From Pseudomonadota bacterium (lineage in GTDB: Bacteria; Myxococcota_A; Polyangia; Polyangiales; Polyangiaceae), in assembly GCA_023398955.1 (NCBI GenBank), contig JAEWRL010000227.1, positions 1-64,000 of the forward strand: a DNA stretch of 64,000 bases, read 5' to 3'. Of the stretch, positions 26,439 through 34,916 are shown in pieces (position 1 is the stretch's first letter; every line of letters starts with the position of its first letter). A program made the position numbers and the translations under genes. Under the pieces are notes generated by a model that did no database searches, was not told the origin of the DNA, and saw only the letters and a list, made by a program, of their open reading frames with translations.

Positions 26439-27239
26439 ATGAGGGATCGTAGAACGGCACTGGTTACGGGAGCGTCGGCTGGGATTGGCGCCGAGTTCGC
26501 GCGCATCTTTGCCGAGCGCGGCTTCAACCTCGTGTTGACAGCCAGGCGGCGTGACCGCCTCGATGAGCTCGCGGCCGAGTTGGAGCGAAGCCACGGGGCC
26601 GATTCCTTGGTGTTACCGGAAGACCTCGCAGACCCCGATGCGCCGGGGCGGCTGCGGGATCACATTCGCGATGCTGGGCTGCAGATCGATGCTCTGGTCA
26701 ACAACGCTGGTTACGGCGTGCAAGGCACCTATCGAAGCCGCCCATGGCATGAGCACGCGGATTTCGTCCGAGTGCTCATGACGTCCGTGCTCGAGCTCAC
26801 CCACATCTTCGAGGCAGGAATGGTGGAACGTGGCTATGGGCGAATCATCAACGTTGCATCCCTCGCTGGTCTCGTTCCGCCATCCGCTCGCCACACCCTC
26901 TACTCGCCAGCGAAGGCCTTCGTCATTCGCTTCAGCGAAGCACTGGCCCAAGAACACGTAGGGGACGGTGTTTACGTGACCGCCCTCTGTCCAGGTTTCA
27001 CGTACACCGAGTTCCATGACGTTCTGGGGAATCGCGCGCAGGTGAGCCGGCTCCCGAGGTTCCTTTGGAGCGATGCACGGGAAGTCGCCGTGCAAGGATA
27101 CGATGCGGTGATGTCCGGCAAGACGGTCCACGTCGTTGGTGCCGCCAACCGCGTGGTCGCGGGTTTGGTCTCGATGCTACCCGCTTCGGTCGCGCGCAGC
27201 ATCATGATGCATCAGTGGCGACGTGTCAGATCCGGGTGA
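26439..27239 (+). CDS. Short-chain dehydrogenase/reductase (classical SDR)
   Basis: A 266-aa NAD(P)-dependent oxidoreductase. TGASAGIGAEFARIFAERG binds the dinucleotide, followed by NNAGYG, the catalytic serine in NVASLAGLVPPS and the YxxxK pair in LYSPAKAFVI. ARRRDRLDELA after strand 2 suggests NADP preference. The family is too broad to give a substrate; it resembles the DltE/YqjQ-type SDRs of unknown role. It is transcribed divergently from the FHA-GGDEF gene and converges on leuD across a strong hairpin. Confidence 0.85.
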   Translation: MRDRRTALVTGASAGIGAEFARIFAERGFNLVLTARRRDRLDELAAELERSHGADSLVLPEDLADPDAPGRLRDHIRDAGLQIDALVNNAGYGVQGTYRSRPWHEHADFVRVLMTSVLELTHIFEAGMVERGYGRIINVASLAGLVPPSARHTLYSPAKAFVIRFSEALAQEHVGDGVYVTALCPGFTYTEFHDVLGNRAQVSRLPRFLWSDAREVAVQGYDAVMSGKTVHVVGAANRVVAGLVSMLPASVARSIMMHQWRRVRSG

Positions 27240-27243
27240 GCGT

Positions 27244-27273
27244 GGGCCCTGCTCCACCATCGGAACAGGGCCC
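27244..27273. terminator. Strong hairpin between convergent SDR and leuD genes
   Basis: GGGCCCTG (27244-27251) pairs perfectly with CAGGGCCC (27266-27273) around a 14-nt loop. It lies a few bases after the SDR stop and 40 bp beyond the leuD stop, so it can serve both strands. There is no T-run. Confidence 0.5.
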
Positions 27274-27312
27274 GTCGCCCGCGGGCCCCGATCACGTGAC
27301 GTGGTGCTTCCC

Positions 27313-27939
27313 CTAGCGGGTGAAGCCGGAGAGGTAGGGCAATCGCGCGGCGGTCTGCGCGATGGCATCCCGAGCAGCAAGTAGTTCCCCTGTGCTATCC
27401 CAGCGTCCCTCGAGGAACTGCCTACGAACGCCTTCTGGCATCGAGAAGGCAGCCCGAAGCCCCCCTCCGGACACCTCGAGCTGCTCGAGGTCCACGGTGA
27501 TAGAGGTGCTCGGCGCTCGCTCCACCAGCTGCATCAAACGCTCCGCGTCTTCCTCGCTCACGGTCGCGCAAGGGATGCCAAGGGCAACGCAGTTGCCGAA
27601 GAAGATCTCGGCGAAGCTCTCGCCTACGATGGCGCGAATACCGCGCCCCCAGCGCATGATGGCTTGGGGCGCATGCTCCCGTGACGAACCGCACCCGAAG
27701 TTCTTATTGGCTAGCAGGATCGTTGCTGACTCGAACTTGGGATCGTCGAAGGGATGTGTCTTGCCCTGGGCGCTGAGTTGCAACCGATCGTCCTCGAATG
27801 CATGGTCGCCCAGCCCCTCGAACACTACCGTACGCAGGTAGCGAGCGGGGATGATGCGATCCGTATCGATATCGTTCCCACGAACCGGCACCGCGGGGCC
27901 GGTGATGGAGATGCGTGTTGAGTCCTGTTCGTTCATCAT
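27313..27939 (-). CDS. leuD: 3-isopropylmalate dehydratase small subunit
   Basis: A 208-aa swivelling domain of isopropylmalate isomerase, which pairs with LeuC in leucine synthesis. Signatures: NDIDTDRIIPARYL near the N-terminus, NFGCGSSREHAPQAI and FAEIFFGNCVALGIP. Length matches E. coli LeuD (201 aa). It follows leuC on the same strand after 134 bp, so it is likely in one transcript marR-leuC-leuD, with room for a secondary promoter. Two Met codons start the protein (MMNEQ). Confidence 0.95.
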   Translation of the reverse strand: MMNEQDSTRISITGPAVPVRGNDIDTDRIIPARYLRTVVFEGLGDHAFEDDRLQLSAQGKTHPFDDPKFESATILLANKNFGCGSSREHAPQAIMRWGRGIRAIVGESFAEIFFGNCVALGIPCATVSEEDAERLMQLVERAPSTSITVDLEQLEVSGGGLRAAFSMPEGVRRQFLEGRWDSTGELLAARDAIAQTAARLPYLSGFTR

Positions 27940-28073
27940 GCTGCTCTGGGGTTCTCAGTGACTGAATCGGGGGCGGAAGTGCTGACTATCTCGACGATTG
28001 CGGTCCTACTGGCACGAGGCGCGCAGTGTGTGGTGATGGCCTTGGTATTGGCGCTGCGGGAAGCCGCGCCCGC

Positions 28074-29507
28074 TCATCCAGAGGAGACGTCATTCTCGAG
28101 GAAAAAGAGCTTGCGGGCGTCCGCGACTTCGCCGGATATCGCAGCCGCGGCAACCATGACTGGGCTCATGAGCAACGTGCGGCCGGTGGGCGAACCCTGC
28201 CGTCCCTTGAAGTTCCTATTGCTGGACGATGCGGAGATCTGGCGGCCCTGGAGCTTATCGGGATTCATGGCAAGGCACATCGAGCAGCCTGCCTCGCGGA
28301 ACTCGAAGCCTGCCTCGATGAAAATCTTGTCGAGTCCGCTGGCGATCATCTGCTCGCGCACCTTCTGGGACCCTGGCACTGCCAATGCCTTGACTCCGGG
28401 CGCCACCTTGAACCCCTTACCGTCGAGTAACCGCGCCACCTGCTCGAAGTCGCTATAGCGGCCATTCGTACAGGACCCTATGAACGCGACGTCAATCTTC
28501 GTTCCCGCAATGGGTGCGCCAGCTGGGATGCCCATGTAGGAGTACGCTTCCGTGACGCTTTCCTGCTCGTCCTTCGGGAAATCCTCGATGGTTGGGATAC
28601 GATCCGAGACGCTGGTGGACTGCCCCGGAGTAATGCCCCACGTGACCATGGGCTCGATCTCTTCGCCGTCGAAGCGTACCACGTCATCGTAGCGGGCATC
28701 CGGGTCGCTGCGCACTGACTCCCAGTACTCGACGGCAGCATCCCAAGCCTTTCCTGACGGAGAGTGCTTTCTTCCCTTGAGGTAGGCGTAGGTCGTCTCA
28801 TCCGGATTGACGTATCCGCAGCGGGCGCCTCCCTCGATGCTCATGTTGCAGACCGTCATCCGCTCCTCCATCGTCATCGCATCGAAGACGCTCCCTGCAT
28901 ACTCATAGGCGAACCCGACACCTCCCTTGACGCCCAGCTTCTGGATTGTGTAGAGCGCCACGTCCTTCGCATAGACGCCGGGCTTCAACGTTCCGTTCAC
29001 CTCGATGCGTCGCACTTTCAGCTTCCCCATGGCGAGCGTCTGTGTCGCCAACACGTCTCGCACCTGAGAAGTGCCGATCCCGAACGCGATGGCTCCAAAC
29101 GCGCCATGGGTCGAGGTGTGCGAGTCTCCACAGCAGATCGTCATGCCCGGCTGCGTGAGGCCGTTCTCGGGGCCGATGACATGAACGATTCCCTGCTCGC
29201 CGCTCTCAGGAGCGAAGTAGCGAATTCCATTCTCTGTCACGTTGTTCTCCAAGGCGACCATCATCTGCTCTGCCAGGGCGTCCTGAAACGGGCGCAGCTG
29301 GCTCGAGGTCGGAATGATATGATCGACGGTCGCAAAGGTCCGATCCGGATACAGCACTCGGAGGCCGCGTTCCCGCAGCATGCTGAACGCCTGCGGGGAT
29401 GTTACCTCGTGGACCAAGTGCAAGCCCATGAAGAGCTGGTACTGTCCGGATGGCAATTGGCCAACCGTGTGACGCTCGAACACCTTCTCGTAAAGCGTCT
29501 TTCCCAT
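28074..29507 (-). CDS. leuC: 3-isopropylmalate dehydratase large subunit
   Basis: A 477-aa aconitase-family protein that binds the 4Fe-4S cluster. The three cluster cysteines lie in FIGSCTNGRYSD and AGCSMCLAMN. MTICCGDSHTSTHGAFGA, AFGIGTSQVRDVL and SSNRNFKGRQG are further family marks. Length matches LeuC of E. coli (466 aa). The ATG at 29507 (MGKTLYEKVFERHTVG) starts the conserved region; a longer open frame overlaps marR. Only 8 bp separate it from the marR stop, so transcription with marR is expected. Confidence 0.95.
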   Translation of the reverse strand: MGKTLYEKVFERHTVGQLPSGQYQLFMGLHLVHEVTSPQAFSMLRERGLRVLYPDRTFATVDHIIPTSSQLRPFQDALAEQMMVALENNVTENGIRYFAPESGEQGIVHVIGPENGLTQPGMTICCGDSHTSTHGAFGAIAFGIGTSQVRDVLATQTLAMGKLKVRRIEVNGTLKPGVYAKDVALYTIQKLGVKGGVGFAYEYAGSVFDAMTMEERMTVCNMSIEGGARCGYVNPDETTYAYLKGRKHSPSGKAWDAAVEYWESVRSDPDARYDDVVRFDGEEIEPMVTWGITPGQSTSVSDRIPTIEDFPKDEQESVTEAYSYMGIPAGAPIAGTKIDVAFIGSCTNGRYSDFEQVARLLDGKGFKVAPGVKALAVPGSQKVREQMIASGLDKIFIEAGFEFREAGCSMCLAMNPDKLQGRQISASSSNRNFKGRQGSPTGRTLLMSPVMVAAAAISGEVADARKLFFLENDVSSG

Positions 29508-29515
29508 TTCGCCAT

Positions 29516-29980
29516 CTACTCCTTCCGCGCTTGTTGCGCGTACTGTTCCAATCGCTGAGCCAGATCGGTTCCAAACTCCGTGAAGGCGCGCACGTCCGCA
29601 CCGTCCAAGTGGAGCCATACGTCCTCGATGGCGCGCTCCCTGCTTGTTCGGAGCGAGGCCAACGAGCTGCTACCGTGTTCGGTGAGCTTGTAGTTGCGCT
29701 GCCGGCCATCAGCCGGATTGATGTGCGGACGGACCAGCCCCTTGTCGATGAGCTGCCGGAGCGTCTTGCTGACCGCTGCCGCCGAACTGTGACGCGACCT
29801 TGCGAACATGCTGGGCATGAAATGCTCTTCGGCAATTTGCTCCAACACCGACCACTGATGCTCCGTGAGGCCGACAGCCTGTGCCAGCTGCCGCCGACGC
29901 TGCTGAACGACCTCCGACAAGCGCATCAAGCATTGGATAGCGCCGTGAGCTTCAGCTGTTGAACAAGCCCGTCGAACCAC
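29516..29980 (-). CDS. MarR-family transcriptional regulator, upstream of leuC
   Basis: A 154-aa winged helix-turn-helix regulator. The DNA-binding part is HFMPSMFARSRHSSAAAVSK followed by TLRQLIDKGLVRPHINPADG, the wing DGRQRNYKLTEHG, and the dimer helices are charged at both ends. The start is a GTG at 29980 inside an inverted repeat; a shorter start MRLSEVVQQ at 29926 is possible. It is placed 8 bp ahead of leuC, which is unusual: leucine genes are normally under attenuation, Lrp or LeuO-type control. A palindrome that could be its operator lies just upstream. Confidence 0.85.
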   Translation of the reverse strand: MVRRACSTAEAHGAIQCLMRLSEVVQQRRRQLAQAVGLTEHQWSVLEQIAEEHFMPSMFARSRHSSAAAVSKTLRQLIDKGLVRPHINPADGRQRNYKLTEHGSSSLASLRTSRERAIEDVWLHLDGADVRAFTEFGTDLAQRLEQYAQQARKE

Positions 29981-30005
29981 GGGCTAATAGTGAACCATGG
30001 TTTAC
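29966..30005. promoter_or_regulatory. Two inverted repeats upstream of marR-leuC (candidate operator)
   Basis: AGCCCGT-N6-ACGGGCT (29966-29985) is a perfect 7-bp inverted repeat that includes the marR GTG. GTGAACCATGGTTTAC (29990-30005) is a 16-bp palindrome with one mismatched pair. MarR proteins bind palindromes of this size over their own promoters, so these are the obvious sites to test. No -10/-35 pair stands out. Confidence 0.45.
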
Positions 30006-30130
30006 CATTGTTCAAGGTGAAACGTCGCACCGCTGCATTGCCCGCCCCACGGCGCACTTCATCCCGTGGCCGCGTTTCACCCCGGAACTCTGCACGAGCT
30101 CGCTCAGGTCGTCAGACGCACCACATGCTG

Positions 30131-30169
30131 CCGTCCCAACGCGAGTCGCCGGACGTGGCGTTGGGACGG
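30131..30169. repeat. Perfect 12-bp inverted repeat
   Basis: CCGTCCCAACGC (30131-30142) and GCGTTGGGACGG (30158-30169) around a 15-nt loop. It could be a hairpin in a transcript or a protein-binding site. No T-run on either side. Confidence 0.5.
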
Positions 30170-30276
30170 GGAGGGCGGCCCGTCACTCAGCGTGGTGCGA
30201 TGACGGCAGCAGCTGCTCGGGATCAACAGCGGCAGGGTCTCGACGAGAGCCGAAGGAGGTTGACGCACCACCAGCA

Positions 30277-30321
30277 AAAAGATGGGCGCGGAGCTGAGCC
30301 GGGGAGATCAGCTCCGCGCCC
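30277..30321 (-). terminator. Rho-independent terminator for the minus-strand lipoprotein gene
   Basis: GGGCGCGGAGCTGA (30284-30297) pairs perfectly over 14 bp with TCAGCTCCGCGCCC (30308-30321) across a 10-nt loop. On the minus strand the stem is followed by ATCTTTTT, the T-run of an intrinsic terminator. The nearest minus-strand gene ends 186 bp upstream of it. Confidence 0.65.
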
Positions 30322-30506
30322 GTGGTTCGAAGGAGCGGAAATAAGTGGATGAGCTAAGTCAAGCGAGGAGGATGAGTGATGACCGCACGATGAGGAATGC
30401 GGACACTGAGCGAGAAACCGAAGCCGTGCCAGTGTGAGGTTGGAACGACTAAGCGAAGCTTTTCAAGACCAGCCATCATGCAGCTGGCCGGGGATTAGGC
30501 AGGAAA

Positions 30507-31532
30507 CTAGTAGAGTGCGTGCAAGTTCTCGATGCAGTAGTCGAACGGGACCGCTTCGTCCGTCTTCGCGGGAACATGGAACTGAATGGCGGTGACCTCG
30601 GTGGAGTCTAGTTGCGTGGGGCTGGTAACCCAGTCGCCCTGAGCAAGTCCATCGAACGTGACCTCGTACACTCCAGCGCCCGACGTGATTGTCTCGAAGT
30701 GTTCGATGCGCTCCGTGATTGGAGTGGGGAAGAGTATTCGAAGCTCGGCTGGAACCGTGGTGCCAACCACCGAGAAACTGAAGCCTATTAGGGTTTGGGG
30801 GAGCTCGCCAATGGTGCCCCGCGGGGCATCACTCGCTGCTTGATTCAGGCTTAGCCCGATTCCAGCCCCCCATATGACGTCGAAGTCCTCTGCGTTGCTG
30901 ATGGGGGTCGTGGTGCCACCGGTGCACATACGGCCACCATCCGGCGCGAATGGCTCGTCCTCCGCCGGAGTGAGGTTCTCGGTGCAGTTCTCGGGTGACG
31001 TGGTGCAATCGCTGTATGAGTACCAGGGACCTCGCACGCCGCAGTCGTTGGAATCGGCGCGGACCCAGCCGTCCGGGTCGGCCGCGATAGAGCACACGCC
31101 CACGACGTCCGGTGAGCCCGCATGGCCGCTGTTGCCCGCCGCCCCCCCAGTGCCGCCGCTGGATGGCGTTCCTCCGTTGCCGGGGACCATGTCACCTGCG
31201 GAGCCACCGTAATCTCCGTCGAGGACCCCTCCTTGAGCCTCGGTTCTGCCGCCGGAGGCTGCGCCCCCATGCCCCCCAGCTTCTCGGGAGCCATCAGGGT
31301 CAGGGTTTCCACCGGCGGACGTTGGGTCGTCGGTTGCCCCGGAGGCTCTGTTGCTGGCTTCTCCAATTGGTTGGACTCCATTGCCGCCGCAGCTGGCAAA
31401 GGCGACTCCGAGCAAGCCGCCAAGGCATAAGCTAAGCAAGGGGGACTGGCGCATAAAGGCATGCTCGGTTGCGGCACCCGTGTCGGCGCCGCTACTGTGT
31501 TGGTCACAGCAGCGCGGAGGAATGGACCACAT
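30507..31532 (-). CDS. Gly/Ser-rich lipoprotein
   Basis: A 341-aa exported protein. After a hydrophobic core comes GVAFASCGG, a lipobox, followed by about 90 residues of Gly/Ser/Ala/Asn-rich linker, then a beta-rich domain with paired Cys (NDCGVRGPWYSYSDC, MCTGGTTTPISNAEDFDVIWGAG). This last region resembles the carbohydrate-binding-like beta-sandwich found on many myxobacterial surface lipoproteins. Two starts compete: the ATG at 31532 has an ideal AAAGGAG 6 nt upstream but gives a long n-region, while MRQSPLLSLC at 31454 gives a textbook lipoprotein signal with no ribosome-binding site. I list the longer. Confidence 0.75.
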   Translation of the reverse strand: MWSIPPRCCDQHSSGADTGAATEHAFMRQSPLLSLCLGGLLGVAFASCGGNGVQPIGEASNRASGATDDPTSAGGNPDPDGSREAGGHGGAASGGRTEAQGGVLDGDYGGSAGDMVPGNGGTPSSGGTGGAAGNSGHAGSPDVVGVCSIAADPDGWVRADSNDCGVRGPWYSYSDCTTSPENCTENLTPAEDEPFAPDGGRMCTGGTTTPISNAEDFDVIWGAGIGLSLNQAASDAPRGTIGELPQTLIGFSFSVVGTTVPAELRILFPTPITERIEHFETITSGAGVYEVTFDGLAQGDWVTSPTQLDSTEVTAIQFHVPAKTDEAVPFDYCIENLHALY

Positions 31533-31835
31533 TTTTTCTCCTTTGGTCGCCAGCGCTGACGCTGAATAAATCTAGCAGCGCCAGATAGGGTCACCGAACT
31601 CCAGCGTTGTCCGCGTGGCTGCCGAGCGTCCTTGGCCCTGCCATGATCGCACGTCGGCCTGTGGTTGTTGGAAGCCGCGTAGTTGACCAGTTCTAATCGA
31701 GCCGGCTGATAGTCCGAAAGGATCTGCAGATGCGCGCCCCCGCCAACGCTGGCGTCTGCTGAGAAAAGCGTAAGCTTGGGGCGCCCCCTCTCAACTTGTC
31801 TGACCCAATTTACCTGTCTCGCGTGACTCACCCAC
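31533..31835. other. Divergent intergenic region, lipoprotein / ECF sigma
   Basis: 303 bp holding the promoters of both flanking genes. The AAAGGAG of the lipoprotein gene is at its left end. CAACTT (31792-31797) and GTCT (31816-31819), 18 bp apart and just ahead of the ECF gene, are spaced like an ECF-type AAC...GTC promoter. That would be consistent with autoregulation but is weak evidence. Confidence 0.3.
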
Positions 31836-32492
31836 GTGGAGCTTGCTTTGGTGCCTTCGCCTGCATACCCGAGCGCCGATCATAGGCTGCCCGGTCAAGT
31901 TCGAGCTTTGCCGTTCCAGGGCGATGACGTTGCTCTCGTGGCTGGGTTGCTGCGTGGGCACCCCGGTGCGGCGGAAGTGCTGCATCGCCGCTTCTCCCGG
32001 CGCATCCACGGGCTCCTTTACAGGATCCTGGGCGCGGATCCGGAGCTCGAGGACGCGGTACATGACACGTTCGTCAGGGCCTTGGAGGCGTTGCCCCGTC
32101 TCAAGGATCCGGAGGCTCTGGAGAGCTGGTTGCTTGGAGTCACCGTTCGAACAGCGCGGACCCGTTTGCAGCGTCGCGCGCGGCGCCGCTGGCTCGTCTT
32201 CATGCCGGCCGACGAGGTGCCGGAGCTGAGCCACCTAGATGTGGAGCCTGCCGTTCGCGAGTCTATGACCGCCGTGCACCGCATACTGGAAAAGCTCCCG
32301 GTCGAGGAGCGGTTGGCGCTAGTTCTGCGTCACGCAGAACACATGACGATTGCCGAAACAGCGGAGGCCTGTGGTAGCAGCGCGTCGACCATCAAGCGCC
32401 GGCTTGCACGTGCGGAGGCTCGGTTCGCTGAACGCGCCAAGGGCGAGGCTTCCCTTCGCTGGCGGTTGGGAGGGCGGCGCGGTGAGCAGTAA
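31836..32492 (+). CDS. ECF-type RNA polymerase sigma factor
   Basis: A 218-aa sigma-70 group IV factor with region 2 (EVLHRRFSRRIHGLLYRILG, DPELEDAVHDTFVRALEALP, SWLLGVTVRTARTRLQRR) and region 4 (ILEKLPVEERLALVLRHAE, MTIAETAEACGSSASTIKRR) but no regions 1 or 3. The start is GTG. The next gene encodes a FecR-domain membrane protein overlapping it by 11 bp, and a third gene overlaps that one by 4 bp. ECF sigma/FecR pairs elsewhere respond to outer-membrane signals, so an envelope-sensing cascade is likely. Confidence 0.9.
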   Translation: MELALVPSPAYPSADHRLPGQVRALPFQGDDVALVAGLLRGHPGAAEVLHRRFSRRIHGLLYRILGADPELEDAVHDTFVRALEALPRLKDPEALESWLLGVTVRTARTRLQRRARRRWLVFMPADEVPELSHLDVEPAVRESMTAVHRILEKLPVEERLALVLRHAEHMTIAETAEACGSSASTIKRRLARAEARFAERAKGEASLRWRLGGRRGEQ

Positions 32493-33735
32493 TCCTTTAC
32501 AGGTTCTCATGGCGAGCTGGACGCAGTTCACCTCGAGAGCACCCGCTTTCGACGAGGAGGCTTCCCGGGTGCGCTGGGTGGAGGCGTTCTCGCGCAGGCA
32601 TGCGGGAGCGGTACCCGCGCGTGCAGCATCGAGGCAGTACTTGTCGCTTGCCGCTGCCGCGGTACTGCTGGTGGCGGTCGGCCTGGGCGGTTGGTGGTGG
32701 GGGTTCGCGGAGTCGCGACCCTCGTCCGAGTTGGCACCGGGTGCATGGCTCGAGACCCGCGCCAAAGAGCAGCTGCCGATGCACTTCGGAGAAGGCAGCG
32801 AGGTCGTCGTTCAAGAGCGCTCTCGGGTGCACGTGGCGAGCGTGGACCCGCGCGGGGCACGAATGGTGTTGGAGCGTGGGACCGTATCGGCGAACATCGT
32901 GCACCGCGCGGATACCCGGTGGGCATTCGTAGCGGGGCCCTTTCAGGTGAAGGTCACGGGTACTGAGCTTGCGGTGCGGTGGGATCCCGGCACGCAGGAG
33001 TTCGACGTCTCGGTGAGCTCCGGCAGCGTGTACGTGACTGGTCCCCTGCTTGAGACCGGGCGCAGTGTATTGGCGGGGCAGCAGTGCCGCGTCGTGATAG
33101 GAGAACAGCGCCTCGAGGTGACGCGTGTCGACGCTGGTTCCGACACTCGGCATGATCCCGACGCCCAGGAGGATGAGGCCGAGGCAGTTGACGTGGAGGC
33201 ATTGCCGCTGGCCGACGAGGGCCAAGGCGGGGAGCCGCATGCGACGCAGCAGGCACAGCGAGCTGTCGTTCCTGAGCCGGATCTCCCCACCTGGCGCCGT
33301 CTCGAGCGAGAGGGCCGCTACCGGGAGGCCCTGCATGCCGCAGAGGAGTTTGGGGTCGAGATGTTGCTTGGCCAGGGGAGCGTGATGGACCTGATGAGTC
33401 TGGCGCGAGCGTCCCGGCTGGCAGGACGAGCGGGTTTGGCGAAGCGTGCGTTGCTCCAGGTCCGAGCAAAGGCGCCGGCTAGCCATCAGGCTGCAACCGC
33501 GGCGTTCCTGCTTGGCCGTGCGGCTGCACCCGGGGAAGCTGCAAAATGGTTCAGCAGCTACTTGAGGGAACAGCCTACGGGGCTGCTGGCGCGGGAGGCA
33601 TCCGGGCGGCTGATTGAGTCGCTTCACCGAGCGGGGCAGTTCACTGCTGCACAGGATGCTGCGCGCCGCTACTTGGCGCGGTATCCTGCGGGCCCGCACG
33701 CGGCGTTTGCCCGCAGCGTGCTCGGCAAACAGTGA
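32482..33735 (+). CDS. FecR-domain membrane protein with C-terminal tetratricopeptide-like repeats
   Basis: A 417-aa protein. The cytoplasmic N-terminus (about 45 residues) would hold the sigma factor. One membrane segment lies near residues 55-75 (LSLAAAAVLLVAVGLGG). The periplasmic FecR domain follows: LETRAKEQLPMHFGEGSEV, VHVASVDPRGARMVLERGTV, FQVKVTGTELAVRWDPG and SVYVTGPLLETGRSVLAGQ. After an acidic linker come helical repeats typical of TPR (REALHAAEEFGVEMLLGQG, AGLAKRALLQVRAKAP, AAQDAARRYLARYPAG). A start at ATG 32509 is possible, nine codons later. Overlap with the sigma gene supports co-translation. Confidence 0.85.
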   Translation: MSSNPLQVLMASWTQFTSRAPAFDEEASRVRWVEAFSRRHAGAVPARAASRQYLSLAAAAVLLVAVGLGGWWWGFAESRPSSELAPGAWLETRAKEQLPMHFGEGSEVVVQERSRVHVASVDPRGARMVLERGTVSANIVHRADTRWAFVAGPFQVKVTGTELAVRWDPGTQEFDVSVSSGSVYVTGPLLETGRSVLAGQQCRVVIGEQRLEVTRVDAGSDTRHDPDAQEDEAEAVDVEALPLADEGQGGEPHATQQAQRAVVPEPDLPTWRRLEREGRYREALHAAEEFGVEMLLGQGSVMDLMSLARASRLAGRAGLAKRALLQVRAKAPASHQAATAAFLLGRAAAPGEAAKWFSSYLREQPTGLLAREASGRLIESLHRAGQFTAAQDAARRYLARYPAGPHAAFARSVLGKQ

Positions 33736-34916
33736 GTTCGGGAGTACCAAAGCGGTTATGCGCCCCACGGCGGTGGCTCGTTCGGGTAACGCTGCTCTGG
33801 GCGATGTGCCTGGCCTCGGGCGCGTACGCGGTTCAGCCCGCACGTGTCGTGCTCGTGACGTCCGATCCGGATGCTAGCTCGACTCGTCGTCTCGAGGCCG
33901 AGCTGCTGGATCTCGGTGTCGAGGTGGAGGTGGTGGAGCCAGAGGACCCTTCAGGACCCATTGGCAGGGCCGGCCTCGAGCGATTGGCTCGCCGCGCCGG
34001 AGCGTTCGCCGCCATTCGCGTCGTGCCCATCGCTGCGGAGGTAGAGGTATGGGTCGCTGATCGGGTCACCGGGAAGACCGTCGTGCGGGAAATCCTGAGG
34101 GGCAGCGACGAGAGTGCGAGCTTTGATGACGCGATTGCGCTCGGGGCCGTCGAGTTGCTGCGCGCGAGTCTGCTCGAAGTGGCTGCAACCCAGCGGCTGC
34201 ATGGCGATGTGCCTCCACCAGATGTCGTGCAGCGCATGGTTCCTGCTCCGGAGTCGCCCGGGCGCGGGAGCACGGAGGAGCGCTCGCCCGAAATCCATGC
34301 ACGGGAACGCCCTCCAATCCAGGGACGCAAATCAAAGCTTACCGCCCGGCAGAACCGGCGTGAGAGCGTCCCCTCGGTTCGTCCCAGCCCAGTGCTGAAG
34401 CTCACGCTCGAGCCGGCGGTCGATCTCGGAATCGGTGGACTGCCACGTTCCATCCACGGGCAGATCCTAGCCAGGGCGGCTGTCGCCGGTCCCTTTTCTG
34501 GCGAGCTTCTCACCGCATTCCCGATAGCTCCGGCGGTGATTGAAGACGAACAGTTCGGCTCTGCCGAGTTCAGCAGCAAGTGGTTTGCGTTGAGTGCTCT
34601 GTGGAACCCAGCCGCAGGAGGGTTCTCCCCGCTGCTCGGCATCGGTTTGGCGGCCATCCGCGTCGAGGCTTCTGGTACCGCGACGAGCGCATACGCGAGC
34701 CAGCGCGAACACGTTTGGGTGGCGGCACCCATTCTCCGCGCGGGGTTAGGATTGCCTCTGTCCAAGACCTTCAAGATGACTGCCGACTTCTGCGGGGCGT
34801 ATGCCTTGAAGGGGATCCCCGTCAGGTTCGCGGACAAACAGGTGGCTGCATGGGGACGACCGGCCATCCTCGTCGGCGCCGGGATTCAAGTGATGCTGCC
34901 CCTTGCTGCCGACTAG
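33732..34916 (+). CDS. Exported envelope protein of the sigma/FecR operon, function unknown
   Basis: A 394-aa protein with signal peptide VRVTLLWAMCLASGAYA. The first half is mixed alpha/beta (ARVVLVTSDPDASSTRRLEA, FAAIRVVPIAAEVEVWVADR) and ends in a basic linker. The second half from about residue 220 has alternating beta-strands ending in aromatic residues, as in small outer-membrane barrels (VLKLTLEPAVDLGIGGLP, WFALSALWNPAAGGFSPLLG, GAGIQVMLPLAAD at the end). It starts at a GTG inside the FecR stop and so is co-translated. Its role as sensor or target of the sigma factor is inference. Confidence 0.7.
   Translation: MSSGVPKRLCAPRRWLVRVTLLWAMCLASGAYAVQPARVVLVTSDPDASSTRRLEAELLDLGVEVEVVEPEDPSGPIGRAGLERLARRAGAFAAIRVVPIAAEVEVWVADRVTGKTVVREILRGSDESASFDDAIALGAVELLRASLLEVAATQRLHGDVPPPDVVQRMVPAPESPGRGSTEERSPEIHARERPPIQGRKSKLTARQNRRESVPSVRPSPVLKLTLEPAVDLGIGGLPRSIHGQILARAAVAGPFSGELLTAFPIAPAVIEDEQFGSAEFSSKWFALSALWNPAAGGFSPLLGIGLAAIRVEASGTATSAYASQREHVWVAAPILRAGLGLPLSKTFKMTADFCGAYALKGIPVRFADKQVAAWGRPAILVGAGIQVMLPLAAD

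Larger units (their letters stand above)
30006..30506. other. Non-coding stretch with two long hairpins
   Basis: About 500 bp between the marR control region and the lipoprotein gene. I find no convincing coding frame. It contains a 12-bp inverted repeat and a terminator-like 14-bp hairpin, listed separately. The remainder shows nothing I can name. Confidence 0.5.

Noticed and set aside
26439..27239. SDR as the ceramide-pathway reductase
   Set aside because: It is a classical SDR ten kilobases from the SPT-like gene with no specific similarity to the reported extended-SDR reductase; a link would be guesswork.
30371..30436. 21-codon frame behind GAGGAGG in the intergenic region
   Set aside because: The AGGAGG touches the ATG with no spacer, and the peptide has no features.
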